Positions 1-13,987 of a DNA stretch of 64,000 nucleotides are shown here, piece by piece. The translations under genes and the position numbers were made by a program. Source of the stretch: Salminus brasiliensis. Lineage: Eukaryota > Chordata > Actinopteri > Characiformes > Bryconidae. The stretch spans positions 11,271,933 to 11,335,932 of the forward strand of contig NC_132894.1 of assembly GCF_030463535.1 (NCBI RefSeq), read 5' to 3'. Position 1 is the first letter of the stretch, and every line of letters begins with the position of its first letter. A model generated the notes under the pieces. It was not told where the DNA came from, did not search any database, and saw only the letters and a program-made list of their open reading frames with translations.

Positions 1-30
1 TTAACCTGCTGTGTTTGTGTCTTTGTCCAG

Positions 31-1171
31 GATCTTTCTTAGTGTCTGTGCCAGTGCCTCTGTATACACAGACTTTAGCTGGAGAATGGCACGGGCCTCA
101 GGTCTTTTGCACTGAGAGCTTTCCTACAGCCATGCATAAGAAAGTCTTCATCCTCTATAATTTCCTGGCCGTCTATATGCTCCCACTGGTGACGATTTGT
201 GTGTGTTACCTGGTCATGCTGTACCAGATGGGCCGTCCTACTGTGGAACCTGTTGACAGTAACTATCAGGTAGATTTTTTTTCCTATGATGTTTAGGTCG
301 GGGAGGGGGCATCCTCTTTTCAGCTTCAGCTTTTTAACAGATGGTTTGACATTTGCATTTAGGGTTTGCTGGTATTTTGGGGAATCCACTCTTCTTTCCA
401 CCAATGCAGTATTGTCAGCAACCCAACCTCAACGCATGATAGATCCACCCCCATTCTTCACAGTTGGCTAGGTGTTCTTTTCATGAAATGCAGTTTCGTT
501 TTCCCCCAAAATGTACCATGGTGGACAGAGTTCTGTTTTTACTTCATCAGTCCACAGCACTTGTTTCCAAACCCTGGAACCTCCTCTAAATGTCCTGAAG
601 CATACTTCACTCAACTCATTGTTGAGTTTGGTAATGAGGTTGCAGGTGAGGTTTCGCTCTTATGATGAAGTCTTTTATGAAGGCTATGTAGTGCTACACA
701 GTGAAACTGTGCAGAAAATGTTTATAAATTGTGGACGTTTTGTTTTTGCTCACTGTTCTAAATTCAAATTGGTAAAATGCCCTGGACTGATTTTGTCGTT
801 TCTACCACTCTGTGTCCTCTCAGCTACAGGTTCAGACTGAGCGTAGCGCTGCTGTGAGGGCTAAAGTGTCTCGCATGGTTCTGGTGATCGTACTACTGTT
901 TGTTCTGTGCTGGGGGCCGATCCAGCTCTTCATCATGGCGCAGGCCTTTAGTCCGCACTTCCGCCAGGACTACCACACTTACAAGGTGAAGATATGGGCG
1001 CACTGTATGTCGTACAGCAACTCCTGCATTAATCCAATGGTCTACGCCTTCATGGGTGCCAACTTCCGCAAGGCCTTCAAGAGAACTTTCCACTGCCGTT
1101 TCAGGCAGCGGGTATCAGTCGCCCAGCAACCCAACGTGAATGCAAACACAGAGATGCACTATGTGTCGTAG
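31..1171 (+). CDS. kiss1r: Kisspeptin receptor (GPR54), 3' part
   Basis: C-terminal part of a class A G-protein-coupled receptor for kisspeptin, the plasma-membrane receptor that drives GnRH neurons and reproduction through Gq. Coding exons are 31-269 (acceptor AG at 29-30, donor GT at 270) and 824-1171 (acceptor CAG at 821-823, stop TAG at 1169-1171); both join in frame. The first exon covers extracellular loop 2 with its cysteine (VFCTES), TM5 and the start of loop 3. The last exon holds TM6 with [10 protein letters not shown]7 with [14 protein letters not shown] and the NPxxY-type NPMVY, then a short tail ending [13 protein letters not shown] before TM6 and [10 protein letters not shown] in TM7 are hallmarks of KISS1R and separate it from galanin receptors. 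TM1-4 and the start codon are outside the window. Teleosts can carry two paralogues; I cannot tell which one this is. The neighbour arid3a matches the human KISS1R-ARID3A order. Confidence 0.93.
270..823 (+). other. kiss1r: kiss1r last intron
   Basis: GT-AG intron between the penultimate and last coding exons, phase 0. It contains no recognisable repeat or gene. Several open frames on both strands cross it but end at splice sites of the receptor or show no family resemblance. Confidence 0.85.
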
Positions 1172-3200
1172 GAGCTGTCTATAACATTTGTAGATGTGTT
1201 GTAAAGTGGAGTAAAGTGAGGTTAAAGTAGACTACAGTCAGGTGCAAGATACTTCATTTAGTCACTGCTTAGAAAATGTGACTCTGAAAACATTCACTAC
1301 TGCCTGAATAATGTCCCTACACTGTAAAAAAAGATCGGATGTTTTATTTTAATAAGTGATGTGGCTGCTTTAAAGGGGAATTTAGTGGTTGAGATGTAAA
1401 TTCAGAGAAATTCTAGAGAAATTTAGACTCTGTATTCTGTACAATGGTTGTGGTAGGAGTCAGTGGTTACAGTTTACATGCAAACACAGACATTTAATTT
1501 GCTTGGCAAAACAACTAGTAAACCTAAACACATCTTCATTTGTTTTACATGATTTTAATCTGGATGTTGTTCTTTACATTGTATTAATATTTCATGTTGA
1601 AAGGATGAATAGAACTTTTAAAATGTCTTAAAATTAAATCTTTTTTACATTGACTTCCATTGAAAGTTAAAAACCATTTATGTTATTTATTTATTTATAT
1701 GGGCCAGTTATAATGTATATGCCTACTATTGATTTATTTGTAATAGTTAAATGGTTTTCTTTGGCTGCTATGTTTCTTTATTGTGCCCTGAATGTGATAA
1801 AAAAAAAATGTTTTAGCCCCTTCTCACAAAACTATCATAAAACAGTGTCCCTGGTATCAGGCAATGTATATGTTTTCATTTTCTTTATTATATTGTATTA
1901 CTTCTGTGAGGGAGCTTTTAGAGACATTCAATGTTTTGAACATTTGGCTCTGATCACCACCATAGTAAATAATTCTCACTGTAAGTGTCTCCAGAATTAA
2001 GCATTTTTCATCCAACCACTCTAAATGATCTTTTTACATCTTGATTAAATTGTACAGAAATTCTTAAATAAATCAACACAGTTCATTAAACATCTAATCA
2101 CAATCTAACAAATCAATATTTTTTATAAATTATATTTTCAAGTTGAAATTAAATTATTTCAAATGTCACTGTAATAGTATCTGTGTCCAGTAGGTGGCAG
2201 CGTGGCGGCATAAAAATAAATGGCTTCGGTTTGAGCTGGAAAAGCAACAGGAATTCACCAAAAAAAATAGTTTAAATAAAGTCAAGCCTATTTAAAGTGT
2301 TAATTAGTTTGAAATCAAGTACAACATTTTAAAAATGAATAAAATGGATAATCAAGTGACTATTATGTGTTTTGCAAAATGTCTTACAAACTATTGCTCG
2401 AAATAAGTCGCCTCGGTTTAATTAGAGAAGTTTTTTGTCTGATGATTCAGTTGATTAAATTGTTTCACCCTGTTTTCTTTTTATTGGCAAACACCCCACA
2501 TAAATATGTTTTAATATACGTTTAATTTAATGTGCACAGTTTTATGACATTTACCATGTTGTTTCTTTGTTTGAACTTCTCTAAGCGTATCTCTACTCAG
2601 CCACCCTGTGCAAGACTTAAATATTAAACACATAAATCATTCAGCTACTGTTTAACTGATTGACATACTGTTATTTTGCCATTAAATGTGAGCAAGAAAC
2701 TGTGTCTTCTTATTTTCGGTAATGATATGTTAATATTGATGATAAGTATTGATGATGCGTGGGTCATCTAACATTTCCCAATAACGTCAGATAACTTTCC
2801 TTCATGTTTGGGGGACTTTTATGAATGCTGATCTGAAAGCAAGGTCAAAGAGGCTATTCTCGGGTTTAGGGAACGTCGCCAAAAGATCCGTCCAGCTCTC
2901 TGCAGCTGCGTGTTGGTTCAACTGCGGCACTGCGGCAACCTGTTTATTCACGATATCGGGACCCGACGCTCACAGAACCATTAAGGGCTGCTGTTTTGCC
3001 AGTAGATTGCCTTTTTTATACATTATTAAATGTTGATATTACTTAAGTAGTTGCGTTAGTTTTCTTCACCGCGCGGTCAACACAAACTGCCATTTGCACA
3101 CGTTTCCTAGTGATGGGGGAAAGGTGGCCTCCCACTGATTCACAGGTTTGGAATTTGCATCTGATCGCTGTTTGTCAACCAATAGTTTCCCTCAGCGGCC
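1172..3200. other. kiss1r 3' UTR and kiss1r-arid3a intergenic region
   Basis: AT-rich sequence with no gene that I can support. AATAAA at 2067-2072 is a possible kiss1r poly(A) signal, but ATTAAA-like words lie nearer the stop, so the 3' end is uncertain. A strong CTCF-like motif lies at 2187-2201. From about 3050 the base composition becomes richer in CpG towards the arid3a promoter. Confidence 0.6.
2187..2201 (+). promoter_or_regulatory. Candidate CTCF site, forward orientation
   Basis: CCAGTAGGTGGCAGC fits the CTCF core consensus CCASYAGRKGGCRS very closely, in forward orientation. It lies between kiss1r and the arid3a promoter, where an insulator would be expected. No occupancy data are available, and fish repeats can carry similar words. 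Confidence 0.5.
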
Positions 3201-3299
3201 GAGGACACGCCTCAGATTAGGTAAAGATGCGCTCTTCGTTACAAATGATATCCGATGTCGAAATCAAATCGAATTAAGAGAGTATTAGGCATGCACACG

Positions 3300-3458
3300 G
3301 GAGTTAAACCCCACACTGCGCGGAGGAACTTCATGATAAATTAAAGCAGCATCCGACACTGAACAGCCGCCTGGCGACCAGTTGTTGTTTTCACGGGGAA
3401 ATCAGGAATGTGTCTTCCGGTTTCCAAGAGTGCAAAAAATAAAGGCAGAACTGAACTG
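3300..3458 (+). other. arid3a: arid3a non-coding first exon and promoter region (3' boundary only)
   Basis: A consensus donor, CTG|GTAAGTG, ends an exon at 3458 inside locally CpG-rich DNA. The first arid3a coding exon (17525-18177) opens with about 300 bp of 5' UTR behind a clean acceptor, so an upstream non-coding exon is needed, and this is the best candidate. The 5' end (transcription start) is not visible; 3300 is a guess. An ATG at 3408 opens a frame that stays open through the splice junction. Confidence 0.45.
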
Positions 3459-3678
3459 GTAAGTGTCTTTCATTTTATAAACATATGTTAAGTAACACTC
3501 GTCTCATTTTTGTCACTTTATTTCTTTATTTCTGCTTCGTGCGTTTTGTTATTTCCTAAATTAGCCCGAGAATTAGCTGCGTAGCTTAGCTTACTAGCCC
3601 TCAAGCTTCGTATCGCTTAACGTTGTGGTGTATTTATAAAGCCCTGCCCTGCTGGTCCTTCCATACATGCATACACCC

Positions 3679-3696
3679 ATACACACACACATATAT

Positions 3697-3728
<32 letters not shown>
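3679..3728. repeat. Interrupted (CA)n/(TA)n microsatellite
   Basis: Runs of CA separated by short TATA steps, just inside arid3a intron 1. Confidence 0.85.
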
Positions 3729-5278
3729 CACGAACCGGTTCATCAAATACACATTAAAAATGGAGAAATACTTCTAGCTAGCTATTTTCTATTGATAATA
3801 AAGAGTCCCGTTCTCGTATGCCTGACCACGAACCTTAATAACTATGGATGGCTTGTGTATTAATAATTATTCAGAGTTTAGATGGTCTAGAGCTAAAACA
3901 TTTGTGAAAATCAGTAGCTAACCTTACTACTAAAACCTTCAAGCCCAGGTGATTTGAATCGCTTATCTGTGCTTCTTCGATTGTGGAAGTGAAATATTGA
4001 TTTCTGTTCATATCTAAAGCTGGACACTTTCCCAAATGTGTCCTGAGGAGAAGAGCAAACCCCTGAGCTGAACTTTTTCATCGGGTGTAGAAAAAAAAAA
4101 CATGAAAACAAGTGCATGGATAGCTAGCTAACAAAAGTGCTGCTGGAAAATACGCGGTGTTAGACGAGCTAAATGGGAATCGCTAGGCTGCGAGTTTAGT
4201 CCTGTAACGTAAACAAAAAACAATATGTTTTTAGAAAAATGTACACAGAAGCTCTGAATGAGCTGCGAGATATGATACTGAACAAATGCAGGCTAATTAA
4301 AGGCTGTGTGTGGTGGTCTTTTTTCAATTCTGCCTACATTTCAGAAATGAGTGCCTTGTTAGGCTAGTTGGGACTCCTGGTAGGAGCCTGTCTTGCCTGT
4401 TGGCTCACTGGGAGCCTTAATAGGCTACAAATGTGGGTTATAGAGCCACGACGTAGGAGAGACACGAGAAACCTTCATTCATTCGTGTAGGTTCCCGTAT
4501 GTGAGTTGGCTACCTTCACAGTACACTGATTGAACGTAAATATAAGAGCAGTGTCAGGCATGTAGACCACGTGTGGACTGACTGGCTTCTTGTCACCACT
4601 TCTGGATCATAACCAAAGGAAAATGTAGTGTTTCCAGCTCCTAGAGCTCCTAGAGGTGTAACAAGGCACACGTTTACAGGTTTTGGTATTGTATTTTAGT
4701 TGTTTGTTCTTAGGCCAAAATTAGATTAATTTGCTGTATTTATGTGTTAAATGGCTTAAGTCTATAGCACTCTGAATGTTACATCAGTTTGTTTCTCAGT
4801 TTTAATCAGAACAAAAACATAACATCAGAACTGAGCAATAAACAGTCCAAAAATAAGAGGTATGCACTCAGACACCCTACTTTTGATTATTGACTGTAGT
4901 GTCCCTGAGAGAAGACACTAAGGACCTATTTTTGATTCTGTATTGAACTCATTTATACCTTTTAGTCTGTATACACACACATACACACGGGATTATCCCA
5001 AATAAGCACACATTTCCTCTCATGTTATGAGCTGTGTCTAAGATGTCTGAAGAAAAAAAGTACCCAGTAGTGTGTTTATGTCTTTCATATGTATTAACCA
5101 GCTTCCTAGAAATTTTCCAGTGTAGGTCATAGTTTCGACAGCATGGTCTGAAAGGCTTGTATAGAATATATTATATGAAGACTTCAGCAGTGTAAGTTCA
5201 GCTTTCTGTCCCTTGCCTGGGAAATATCTCATATGTAATTTAGGTCAAATATATTAATCAAAAGTCTTTTGACAGCTT

Positions 5279-5303
5279 TTTATTTATTTATTTATTTATT
5301 TTT
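5279..5303. repeat. (TTTA)n microsatellite
   Basis: Short TTTA repeat in arid3a intron 1. Confidence 0.75.
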
Positions 5304-7730
5304 AATTAAAGGTTATTAAAGGTGTGTATATGTACATGGCTGTTGCTTAAATCAGGTATGGCCTTTTTTCCTTCCCTTTTCTTTTTTTTTTTATTCCATC
5401 AATGGGGGGAAAAAGTACATATCCTCTATAGAAAACACAATCACTGTTTATTTGCTGAATATAGCTAGGAGAACAGAAACACATGGCATCTGCAGAGCTC
5501 TAGAAATGGTAGAAAATGCAGTATATAAGTTTGTTTCCTGTAGAGAATTGATTGAAATGCTGTTCTACCAGGGTTGTACAAACTTTTGCATATCTCGTGT
5601 GGTGCTTTACACATCCTTATTTTCACAAATCCGGTCCTTAAGACTGTTGAAAGTCGGAATAAACAGCGTTTTGTTTCACTTCCTTGCATTTACGGTTTTC
5701 AGTTGTCAAAAAAACTACGCTTGTAACATGTTCACTTTTACAGCAATCAACTTTAGAACTGATTTAAAGGAACAGAGATTAAAGATCCCAGATGATTTTA
5801 CCAGAATACAGGTTCATGTGCATGTTCTTAAGGTGACTTTAGTTCACTGCAGGGAAAAAGTATATCTTCAGCATAACTGATGGTAAGTGTTACTGGATTT
5901 TAAAGAATTGGTAATCAAGCAAAACGCCTCCAGAATCTGTCAAAAGTGCTTTCATCTTTGTTCTCGTAGTGTCTCTGGTTGTTTGGACTTGTTTGATGGT
6001 TCTAGTAAAATAAGAACAGCCTGTTTTCAGGTGCCCAGCGTTCCTTGTGAGCAAAGCCCTGGTCTGTGATTGGCCCTCAGTGGATTAGAAACGTATGGTC
6101 AGCGATCAAGTTGAGGTCTATAACCGGTGGCCTGCATAATAAAGGCTGTCTAATGAATAACATGCCTTGTAAAAAGGAGAATATTGATGCTGTCACACAC
6201 AAAACATGTATCTTTTAGAATGGCAACTTGACAGAATGAGGAAAACCTTAATTTTCTATGGAAGACGATGTAAAAAATATTCCAAGTAATTTTGGTGTGT
6301 GAACAGCGTTTCGCTATAAGACTTACAAGACCTGCTACAATTGAAAGTCCAGTGTTTCACATCGGCAGGCGTTTTCATGGTGTGGTGAAATGTCTGTCAC
6401 TTGAATTAATATTTTCATCTTTGCAGACCCCAGGGCTCATTTTTGCCCGTGAATTCGTGGCCGCCCTTTCTATTTTTGTTTCACGTTAGTTTTCTTTGGT
6501 TCAGTTTAGACCACAGGATGTGGTGCTTAGATGTTCTTGGCCTTTACATGTGCAGGTTTGTGAATTTTTAGACCTGTGAGTATGTGATCATTTCCTTGAA
6601 TACCTACACGGGCATATAAATGTGATTTTATGTCAGAAAAGAGAACCTTGTGTATGTGATATTCCTGCTTAGAACTGAAAGAGAACACCTTGGATGTGAA
6701 ACGGTCCCAGCCAGTCACCTCTGGCCACCTCTTTGCCATAGGTAAATGAGTGTTGTCTGTGGCGCAGACAAATGGGGCATTTGGACATTTGAAACTATTT
6801 GAATTGAAGACCGTGACTTAAGTAATAATCCATGCTATCTGTAGTGTTAACAAATTAAGTGTTGCAGGTAAATTTAGTAGGGAAAGTAAGATCTACAACA
6901 TAAATGTGTAGCGTTTTTGTAGCGGAGAATTGTGCTGTTAAGGCTTAAAGAGGAATTTTCTGCATAACTCGTTGTTGATGTGAAAAAGGTCATTTGGAAT
7001 GGTTTGCTGTGAAATGCATTGCTGAGCACTTTACAGACATTGATTTCTTTTACAGTGGTGGTGATAGGAATCAGAGGTCCCCATGTCTACGACACAAATA
7101 CTGTCAATTTATTTACCATCCCAAACAACCAGTGAACATTAATGCTGACGTTAAGTAGCTATGTTTCCATCCAAACGATTTTGGTGAAAATTTGTTGATG
7201 TAAAACGGAAATTGTCTTAAATCATTTATCTGCTAAAGCTTCGTTAAATCTTGTCAGTGCCAGAAAGATTTTTCTTGAGGGGGGGAAAATGAAACTAGTT
7301 ACGAATAAATTTAGTTCCATGTGACCGATTAACCTCATGTTCCTCTTGAGCAAATGCAGAGTCTGCGTCCCAAACCGAGCGCAAGTACTTACAAAGAGGG
7401 GTCCAGAAAAGGCTGCAGTTGCTCTAAATGAAAGAGCAGCAAAAAAAAGATATGTAGCCAAATTGCTCTGGAAGAAAGATCAGTAGATTTTGGGGACATC
7501 AGGGAATCCAACGGTACAGACTTTGAGAAACGTGAAACTTTTTGTATCGCTAAATTAAAACTTGGGCTACAGCACTCTTTTGCAGGAAATGATGTCGTTA
7601 CTTAAAATGTGTTTAGGGCCAAATAGAAATGAGTTGCTGGGCAACTACCATTGGATTTATTATTATTATTATAATTTTTTTTTTAATCACTAGTAGATGT
7701 GCAGAAAGTTAGCTATCAATAGGACAGAGT

Positions 7731-7769
7731 CTTTTTTTTTTTTTTTTTTTTTTTTTCTTCTTCTTCTTA
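7731..7769. repeat. Poly-T followed by (CTT)n
   Basis: About 25 T followed by CTT/TTC repeats in arid3a intron 1. Confidence 0.8.
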
Positions 7770-8251
7770 CATTACACTGAATTCACCTTCACCATTAATT
7801 GATTAAAAATGTTTTATACCGGAACTTTGTCACAGAACAATTGTAAAGCAGTGTCTTGTATTGTATTCATAACTATATTTTGTGGGAACGTTCTCTGTGT
7901 TGTAGCTTTTAGAGACCCCAAACACTTTTGACGTCTGGCTCCATTACCCCCACTGAACATTTCTGACTCAAGCAAGTTACTGAGTTATCTGAATGACCGT
8001 TTACGTCCTGCCCATTTAATTCTGTCACAATTTTGACCGATCTGTGAAATTGCCCTTCAGCCTGTATGGGGTAAACTGGCTCAAGGACTTGTTTCTTACC
8101 CAACTTTGTAATTCAAATTAGGCAGGTGTCTGAGGAGTAAATAAATTAGCCGTGTGTGGTGTTTGTTTTTCAACCAAGAGGGGGGTGCTTTTCTGTAAAA
8201 GAGGGGGTGGGGTGCATGGTTTCGTGTATTGATAAGACCAGGCAAATTGGT

Positions 8252-8282
8252 GGGGTTGGGTGGGGTTGGGGGGGGGGGGGGG
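8252..8282 (+). repeat. G-rich tract, potential G-quadruplex
   Basis: Four or more runs of three or more G (GGGGTTGGGTGGGG followed by a run of about 14 G after TT) on the + strand. It meets the simple G3+N1-7 quadruplex rule. A second G-rich patch lies at 8180-8215. Confidence 0.7.
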
Positions 8283-8887
8283 CTGCAAGCCAGTTTTTCT
8301 AGGTTTTTTCTCTAATCTTCACGTAAAGCTGGCCAAACAAGTTTCTGCTTGGTGTGTTACCAGGCAGAATTGGTGTCAGGTTTCTTAACCGCACTTGGAG
8401 GCAGAATGCTGTCTTTACGTTCAACCGTATATATCTGATATATGTTGGGTCAAGTTTGGCTGTTTTGAGGTACCAGGGGTATTAGGCCTGGAAGCATTTT
8501 GCATGATCAAACAGAAAGAGAGTTGTTTATGGGTTTACAACTCAAATAAAATTGTTGGTTATGTGCCACGGCATGCTTGGCAAGCTGTACATTCTTGCCG
8601 CTTTGCTTTGTCCGGTAGCACCAGAGTAAGCTGTAACAGATTAGCAGTGTTTGCGAAGCAGTAGCTGGCCTCTGTACAGGCCTGTCTGTTTTACTGCTAA
8701 AGGATAGGAAATAGTGGCTTGGCCAGTGCTCAGCTGTTCCCTTGCCAATATTCACTTGTTTGACTGTCTCTGGCACGGTATTTGTACATTCCTGCCAAAA
8801 AAAACTAGGAGGGGAAGGCAGTGATTTTATGTTCTGGGTGCGTGCCATGAGGGAATCCTGCCTAGGAGGAACGTGACGCTTCTCTTT

Positions 8888-8891
<4 letters not shown>

Positions 8892-8968
<77 letters not shown>
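8892..8968. repeat. (GT)38 microsatellite
   Basis: An uninterrupted GT run of about 77 bp between two T tracts. It produces a long Cys-Val frame on one strand that is not a gene. Confidence 0.97.
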
Positions 8969-8971
<3 letters not shown>

Positions 8972-11023
8972 TTTTTCCCCTCCTGCTCTCTAATCACTCA
9001 AAATGGTCAGAAGAAATGTTGCCTCGGTAGATTAAATCTATACACTTCAGATCCTTTGGCTGTGCTTTCCTTGGCTTTTGTCCTTGACTAATTCCTTAGT
9101 TTGCTGAACTGTCCGTGCACAGCAAGCACTTTTCACACTTGCTTGTTCTATACCGGAAAGTCTGGATTCGTTTAAGATCATGATAAAGTAAAAGGATGTA
9201 GCCTAACTGCCAGAGCCAGTACCCTCCAACAAGTTCATCCAGTTTATTGCTTTCAGGTCTTGAGGTGGACATAACCTCGCTTGTTTGATCAGTAAATGGC
9301 TGGCTAATATCAGGCATGCACATAGAATTTGTGTGAGAAAGTGTGCTGTGTTCACATTTCCCTTTACTTCCTCTTTAATGGCGTAGTCTGCTTTTGTCCT
9401 GACTCTTGTTTGAGGATCATGAATGTGATTATTACATTGTACTAACTTTAGGTTCAAGTTTTAGTTCTGTGTTTTAGATTTTGTGAATGGAATGGAACAG
9501 GGATGTGCAAAGGTACTTGTACTTGATGCAATCAATCGCTTAAGGTGCCAGTATTTGAATACTGAAATGACTATTTGTGTTCATATTTCATTTTGGTAGG
9601 ATGAAGAAAATATACAGTTCAGTTAAACAGCATTTTTATGTTTTAACAAATTGTTGCGGTCACACAAAAAACAACGTAAACTTCGCAGGAAGGGGAAATT
9701 TTAACAAAATGAGAAGAACTAGAAGTGCTAGATTATGTCAAAGTAAAGAATAAACAGCAAATTTGCAGATACAAGGTTTTTGCATAACAGTCGGTAAATG
9801 TTTAATCACAGTTAATCATTCCGTCTTCTTTTTGCTCAAATTTGGACCAATTTTTTTCCACCTGGTTGAAAACCTGAGTGGACAAGCTAATCAGAGTCTC
9901 TATATCAGTAATTGCAGAGCATTGTTTTCATTAGGTGAACGAAAGGTTTAAATGAACATGGACCTAAACATCATGTGATTTCCACTGTCAACCCAGTTGT
10001 TTGTATTATAGACATCATATTTAGCATATATCTTGTATACAGTCAATAGTTCCAGCCCATCTGTGATTGTACCCTCACACTCTCATACAGCGTCTCCAGT
10101 GCTAACGTTACTGATATTGCTCGTGCTGCCGGCATCTGTGGTGTGTTTTGCTTGTAAATGATACATCAAACTCAATGTACTTCCATCATAAACACATTCA
10201 CAGCATGGCAGTAGCTGGAAATAACTTACAGCTGTATTTAAATGAGGGCTACAGTCACAGGCCAAATCTCAAATGACTCCTTACATACAGGGTTTAAAAA
10301 AAGTGCTTGCCATCCAAACTCAGTTGGTGCATAAAACTGACACTGAGGGCTGATTAAAAGTGGCTTCTGAAAAGCTGTGAAAAATCATGTCTTATACATG
10401 TATTTGTTTAAAAAAAATAAATAAATAAAAGCCTCAACACTCAATCTGCCCATTTGGAAAATGTAATTGCACTGTCCTTTAGTTGGTTCCACCCTTGTAA
10501 AACCTCTTAAAAATTCTTTTGAAGTGACAAAGAACCAAAGAACAGTGTTAAAAGAACTGCAGGTATCTCTTTCCTCAGGTATCGTTAGTATTCAGTGTGT
10601 GATGTTTTGACGATGCTTTGCTGTATCTGGATCAGCAGGCCTTGCTACCATTGTGGGGGGTTGTGACCTCTGCTCTGTATCAGAGAATTGTTCAAGAGAA
10701 TGTCAGGTCTTTGTCCATGAGTTGAAGCAAGCATGTATAGTATAGTATAATGAGAGAGTCTGTGCTACAACACTGGTATTTCGTACTAGTTCCCAGGGAC
10801 ATGAAGCGGCAAGCACAGCTTTTTCGATAGCAAGGCTAAATACTCTAACAGTGAAGATATTTACACACTGGTACATTGTCCATTGACCAGGAAGTCAGAA
10901 TCAAATGTCAGAATCTAATATTGCAGTGTTAACAAACATGAAACGCTACAGTAGTGTTGTATATCAAAATAAGAATGTAGATTATCTGACTGGAATAGAA
11001 TACCCTTCTTCAGATTATTATTT

Positions 11024-11025
<2 letters not shown>

Positions 11026-11089
<64 letters not shown>
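11026..11089. repeat. (GT)32 microsatellite
   Basis: Uninterrupted GT dinucleotide run in arid3a intron 1. Confidence 0.97.
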
Positions 11090-11090
<1 letters not shown>

Positions 11091-11559
11091 ACACCCTTCT
11101 ATACATTAACCAAAAGAAGTAGACTATGGACACCAGTCATCTGTTAATGTGGCACTTTAATTCTAGACAGCTAGAAACGTGACCTGCTCTTCACAGAACA
11201 TGGTGACCCTGAGCCCTTGGCAAACGTTTTGAGGAACCACTGTAAGTACATTAGGACAGCACATTGTCTTGACTTGAGCTTCCCGATATTGGAAAAAAAA
11301 CTTTTTTCTGCACTATATACTATGATTTTAAAAATGACCACAGTAAAAGAATGATCCGACATGTTATACAATTAATAATGTACTCTGTGTATCTGAGATT
11401 GGAGTAAAATAAATAATATGAGGTGGAAATATTATACCTCATATGGAATTAAATTGTCCTGGAAGATGAGAAGCATGCACATTTGTCTTTGTCTCAAGTA
11501 GCAAAAAAAGCTATAGCATGATGTTTGATATTTAACATTGCACCTGACATTGCACATAC

Positions 11560-11735
11560 TGCCTCCAAACTCTATAGCTCCTTCTGGAGAGCTGCCTTCC
11601 TGCAAATTTCAACTCCTAATCAAATCAAACACCTCATGCAGCCAATTCGGGTCTTATTAAAGCAGTAATTAGTTGAATCCAAAGACTGTGGGATGGTGGC
11701 TCTCCAATAGCAGGGTTTGAGACCACTGTTCTAGG
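11560..11735. mobile_element. Interspersed non-autonomous repeat fragment
   Basis: Wording such as GAGAGCTGCCTTCCTGCA, then a stretch on lists of CTAATCAAATCAAACACC, AATTAGTTGAATCCAAAGAC and a closing GGGTTTGAGACCACTG is typical of a repeat I have seen widely in otophysan fish. It is recognised from memory of the family and its boundaries are approximate. A related internal segment (CCTTCCTGCAGGATTACC ... ATCCAAAGACTGTGGG) lies inside the MITE at 38391-38653. Confidence 0.45.
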
Positions 11736-13987
11736 CATTATGCTAAAACACCAAGTTTGTCATTCCTTAAGATCGTGGGTAGCAGAAGAAGGGAGAGGAA
11801 AACAAAGCAGAAAGGGTTTGATTATGGATGCATCTTGTGTTTTGTTAGGGTTTTCATTCCATTAGTTTGGAATAACTTAATAGAATTGAATGAGCTGAAA
11901 GAATTTAGTTCTTTGACTGTTATAATTTTATGCTATTTTACCTCTTTATTTTTCATTTATATTGGGTTTTTGTTTGTTTGCTTTTTTAAACCTGTGACCT
12001 TCAAGACAAAAATCCTACAGTAAATTGAACATTTTAAATTAATTTGTTTAATATTTTTCATAGTGATCTCTTTCTTTAATTATTAAAAACTTTCTGCCAG
12101 AGGAGGTCTTTGAATAAATTAGACTTCTTTTTGTTACAAGTCGTCGTCTAACGATCCCCAGATGAAACTGTTTGTTGTGATGGAAAAGGCTAATTACTAC
12201 CTAGCAAACCTGCAGAACTGGAATTTGTCAGTTTTTATGTCCGTCACGGTAACTGTGCCTTTATGTAGTGAAAAAAATATTATTTTGTGGGATACAAAAA
12301 ACAGTTTATAATAGTATAATAAGGCATATATCTAGAAATGAGGGGAAGAGAGCTACATTTAAGCATATTTGAAAACTCTCACTCTCATTTCTGTCAAAGA
12401 AATCCAGCCTTGACCTGGAGTTCCAACTACATAATTACATGTGACTTTAGACGTCTGTGTATCTCATTTGGCTGCATTTATTTTGTACTGCAGTGCAAAG
12501 GTTAGAACTGAGAGCATGTATGTCCTAAAGTTCTTTTACACGTCATCCAAGTGTGAAATATATATTTATTTCAAAGAACTTTGCTTCAGTTTCACAGCCA
12601 CTAGATAATGTATGCTGGAACCTCAAAGGGACGTGTTGTTCTATAAAGCTGTGGTTCTCAAGGTGGTCGCATAGATACCCCTTTGATTGTCTGTGGATCA
12701 ATGTAAACTTGAAAATGAAACACAATATGAGAAGTACCACAAGATCACTCTGCTCATCACTTTGTAGATCGTCTGAACCCAGTGAACCCTTAGGCATGAT
12801 GACAATTACATTATATTTGCTTTTAGTAAAAACAGGCCAGGCTATGATCTGTCTCACGGTTCTATAAAATGAGGCCATGAAGCAGCTAAGCTAGATGTGG
12901 TTACCAAACGCCCTGATTATACTAACCAAACAAAAGGGTTGTTTTTTTTTTTTTTTTTCCTTTAAACACCAGAAAGAGGAGCACAGTCTTTCATACAAAT
13001 GAGCACTGATGCTATTGGTAGCTCAGCAGGTTGCTAAAAGTGATGGTGCTTAATGTGCCCATCATTTGAACAGTTTGATTGCATTGTAAAATATATTTGT
13101 GGTAGTCCATGGAGTGAAAGGTTGGAGAACCCCTGCTGTTGAGGATATCGGCTCATTAGTGTTAAAATACATTTACAAAGTTCTAATACAGACATTTACA
13201 AATAAGTAGGTTCCCTTATGTCTCTTATATATGTAATTAAACTGTACATGCCCACCCACCCCAAGTCGACAGGCTCTGAGACTGATAGAAAGCATGGTGT
13301 GGAGTTGAATTAGCATTCATACATGTTTTGCAAAGTCTAGACCTTTCACTTTGAGCTAACTTGACTAACGACCTGTCATGCCACTGTAGAGTTTATGGTT
13401 GAGGCTGGGGTCATGGCAGTCCTGAGCAGAATATCTGGAGAGCTGTGTAAATAAGATTACCGAAAGTATTGCCTTCTTTACATGGCTCGGCATGGTAATC
13501 AGATTGGCTTTTCCCTCTGACAGACAGCGGACAGCACCAGGTCTTGACTCTATTGTGTGTGTGTGTGGGTGTGTGTGTGTGGCGGCCAGTTGCTGAATTA
13601 CTGATTAATCTCTGCGGTGTTAACGTGTTCGATGGAGGTAATGCTTGTAGGAATGTGAAGGGCTACTGTGTGCTTTCCTCCAGCAGAATGAGCTGAATGA
13701 ATGGGTTATTTTTTTTCTTCCTTTTCTCTGTGGCACACACTGCTTTGGCTGGAGTGTGTGCTCTGCTGTTGCTGCATGTCACATTGTGTTGCTAGCGTCG
13801 TGTTACTCCTGTTGAAAGCGTGCGGTGAAAGCCTGTGACGTTGCATCCTGTCCTTGAAAGGAGGGCTGAATGGAGTAAACAACAAACAGCTCGCCTCCGC
13901 AAGGCTTTTCAGTATCAACCCCGTAAGCATCCTAGGCCAAATTTGGTACCAGATTTAGTTTAATATCCGGATCATACGCACTATATA

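Noticed and set aside
2821-3036. 71-aa frame just upstream of the arid3a promoter
   Set aside because: No homology; it lies in CpG-richer promoter-proximal DNA where long frames are common.
5452-5880. 142-aa open frame in arid3a intron 1
   Set aside because: Composition and lack of any motif suggest chance; no splice context.
8873-9091. Cys-Val-rich 72-aa protein
   Set aside because: Translation of (GT)n.
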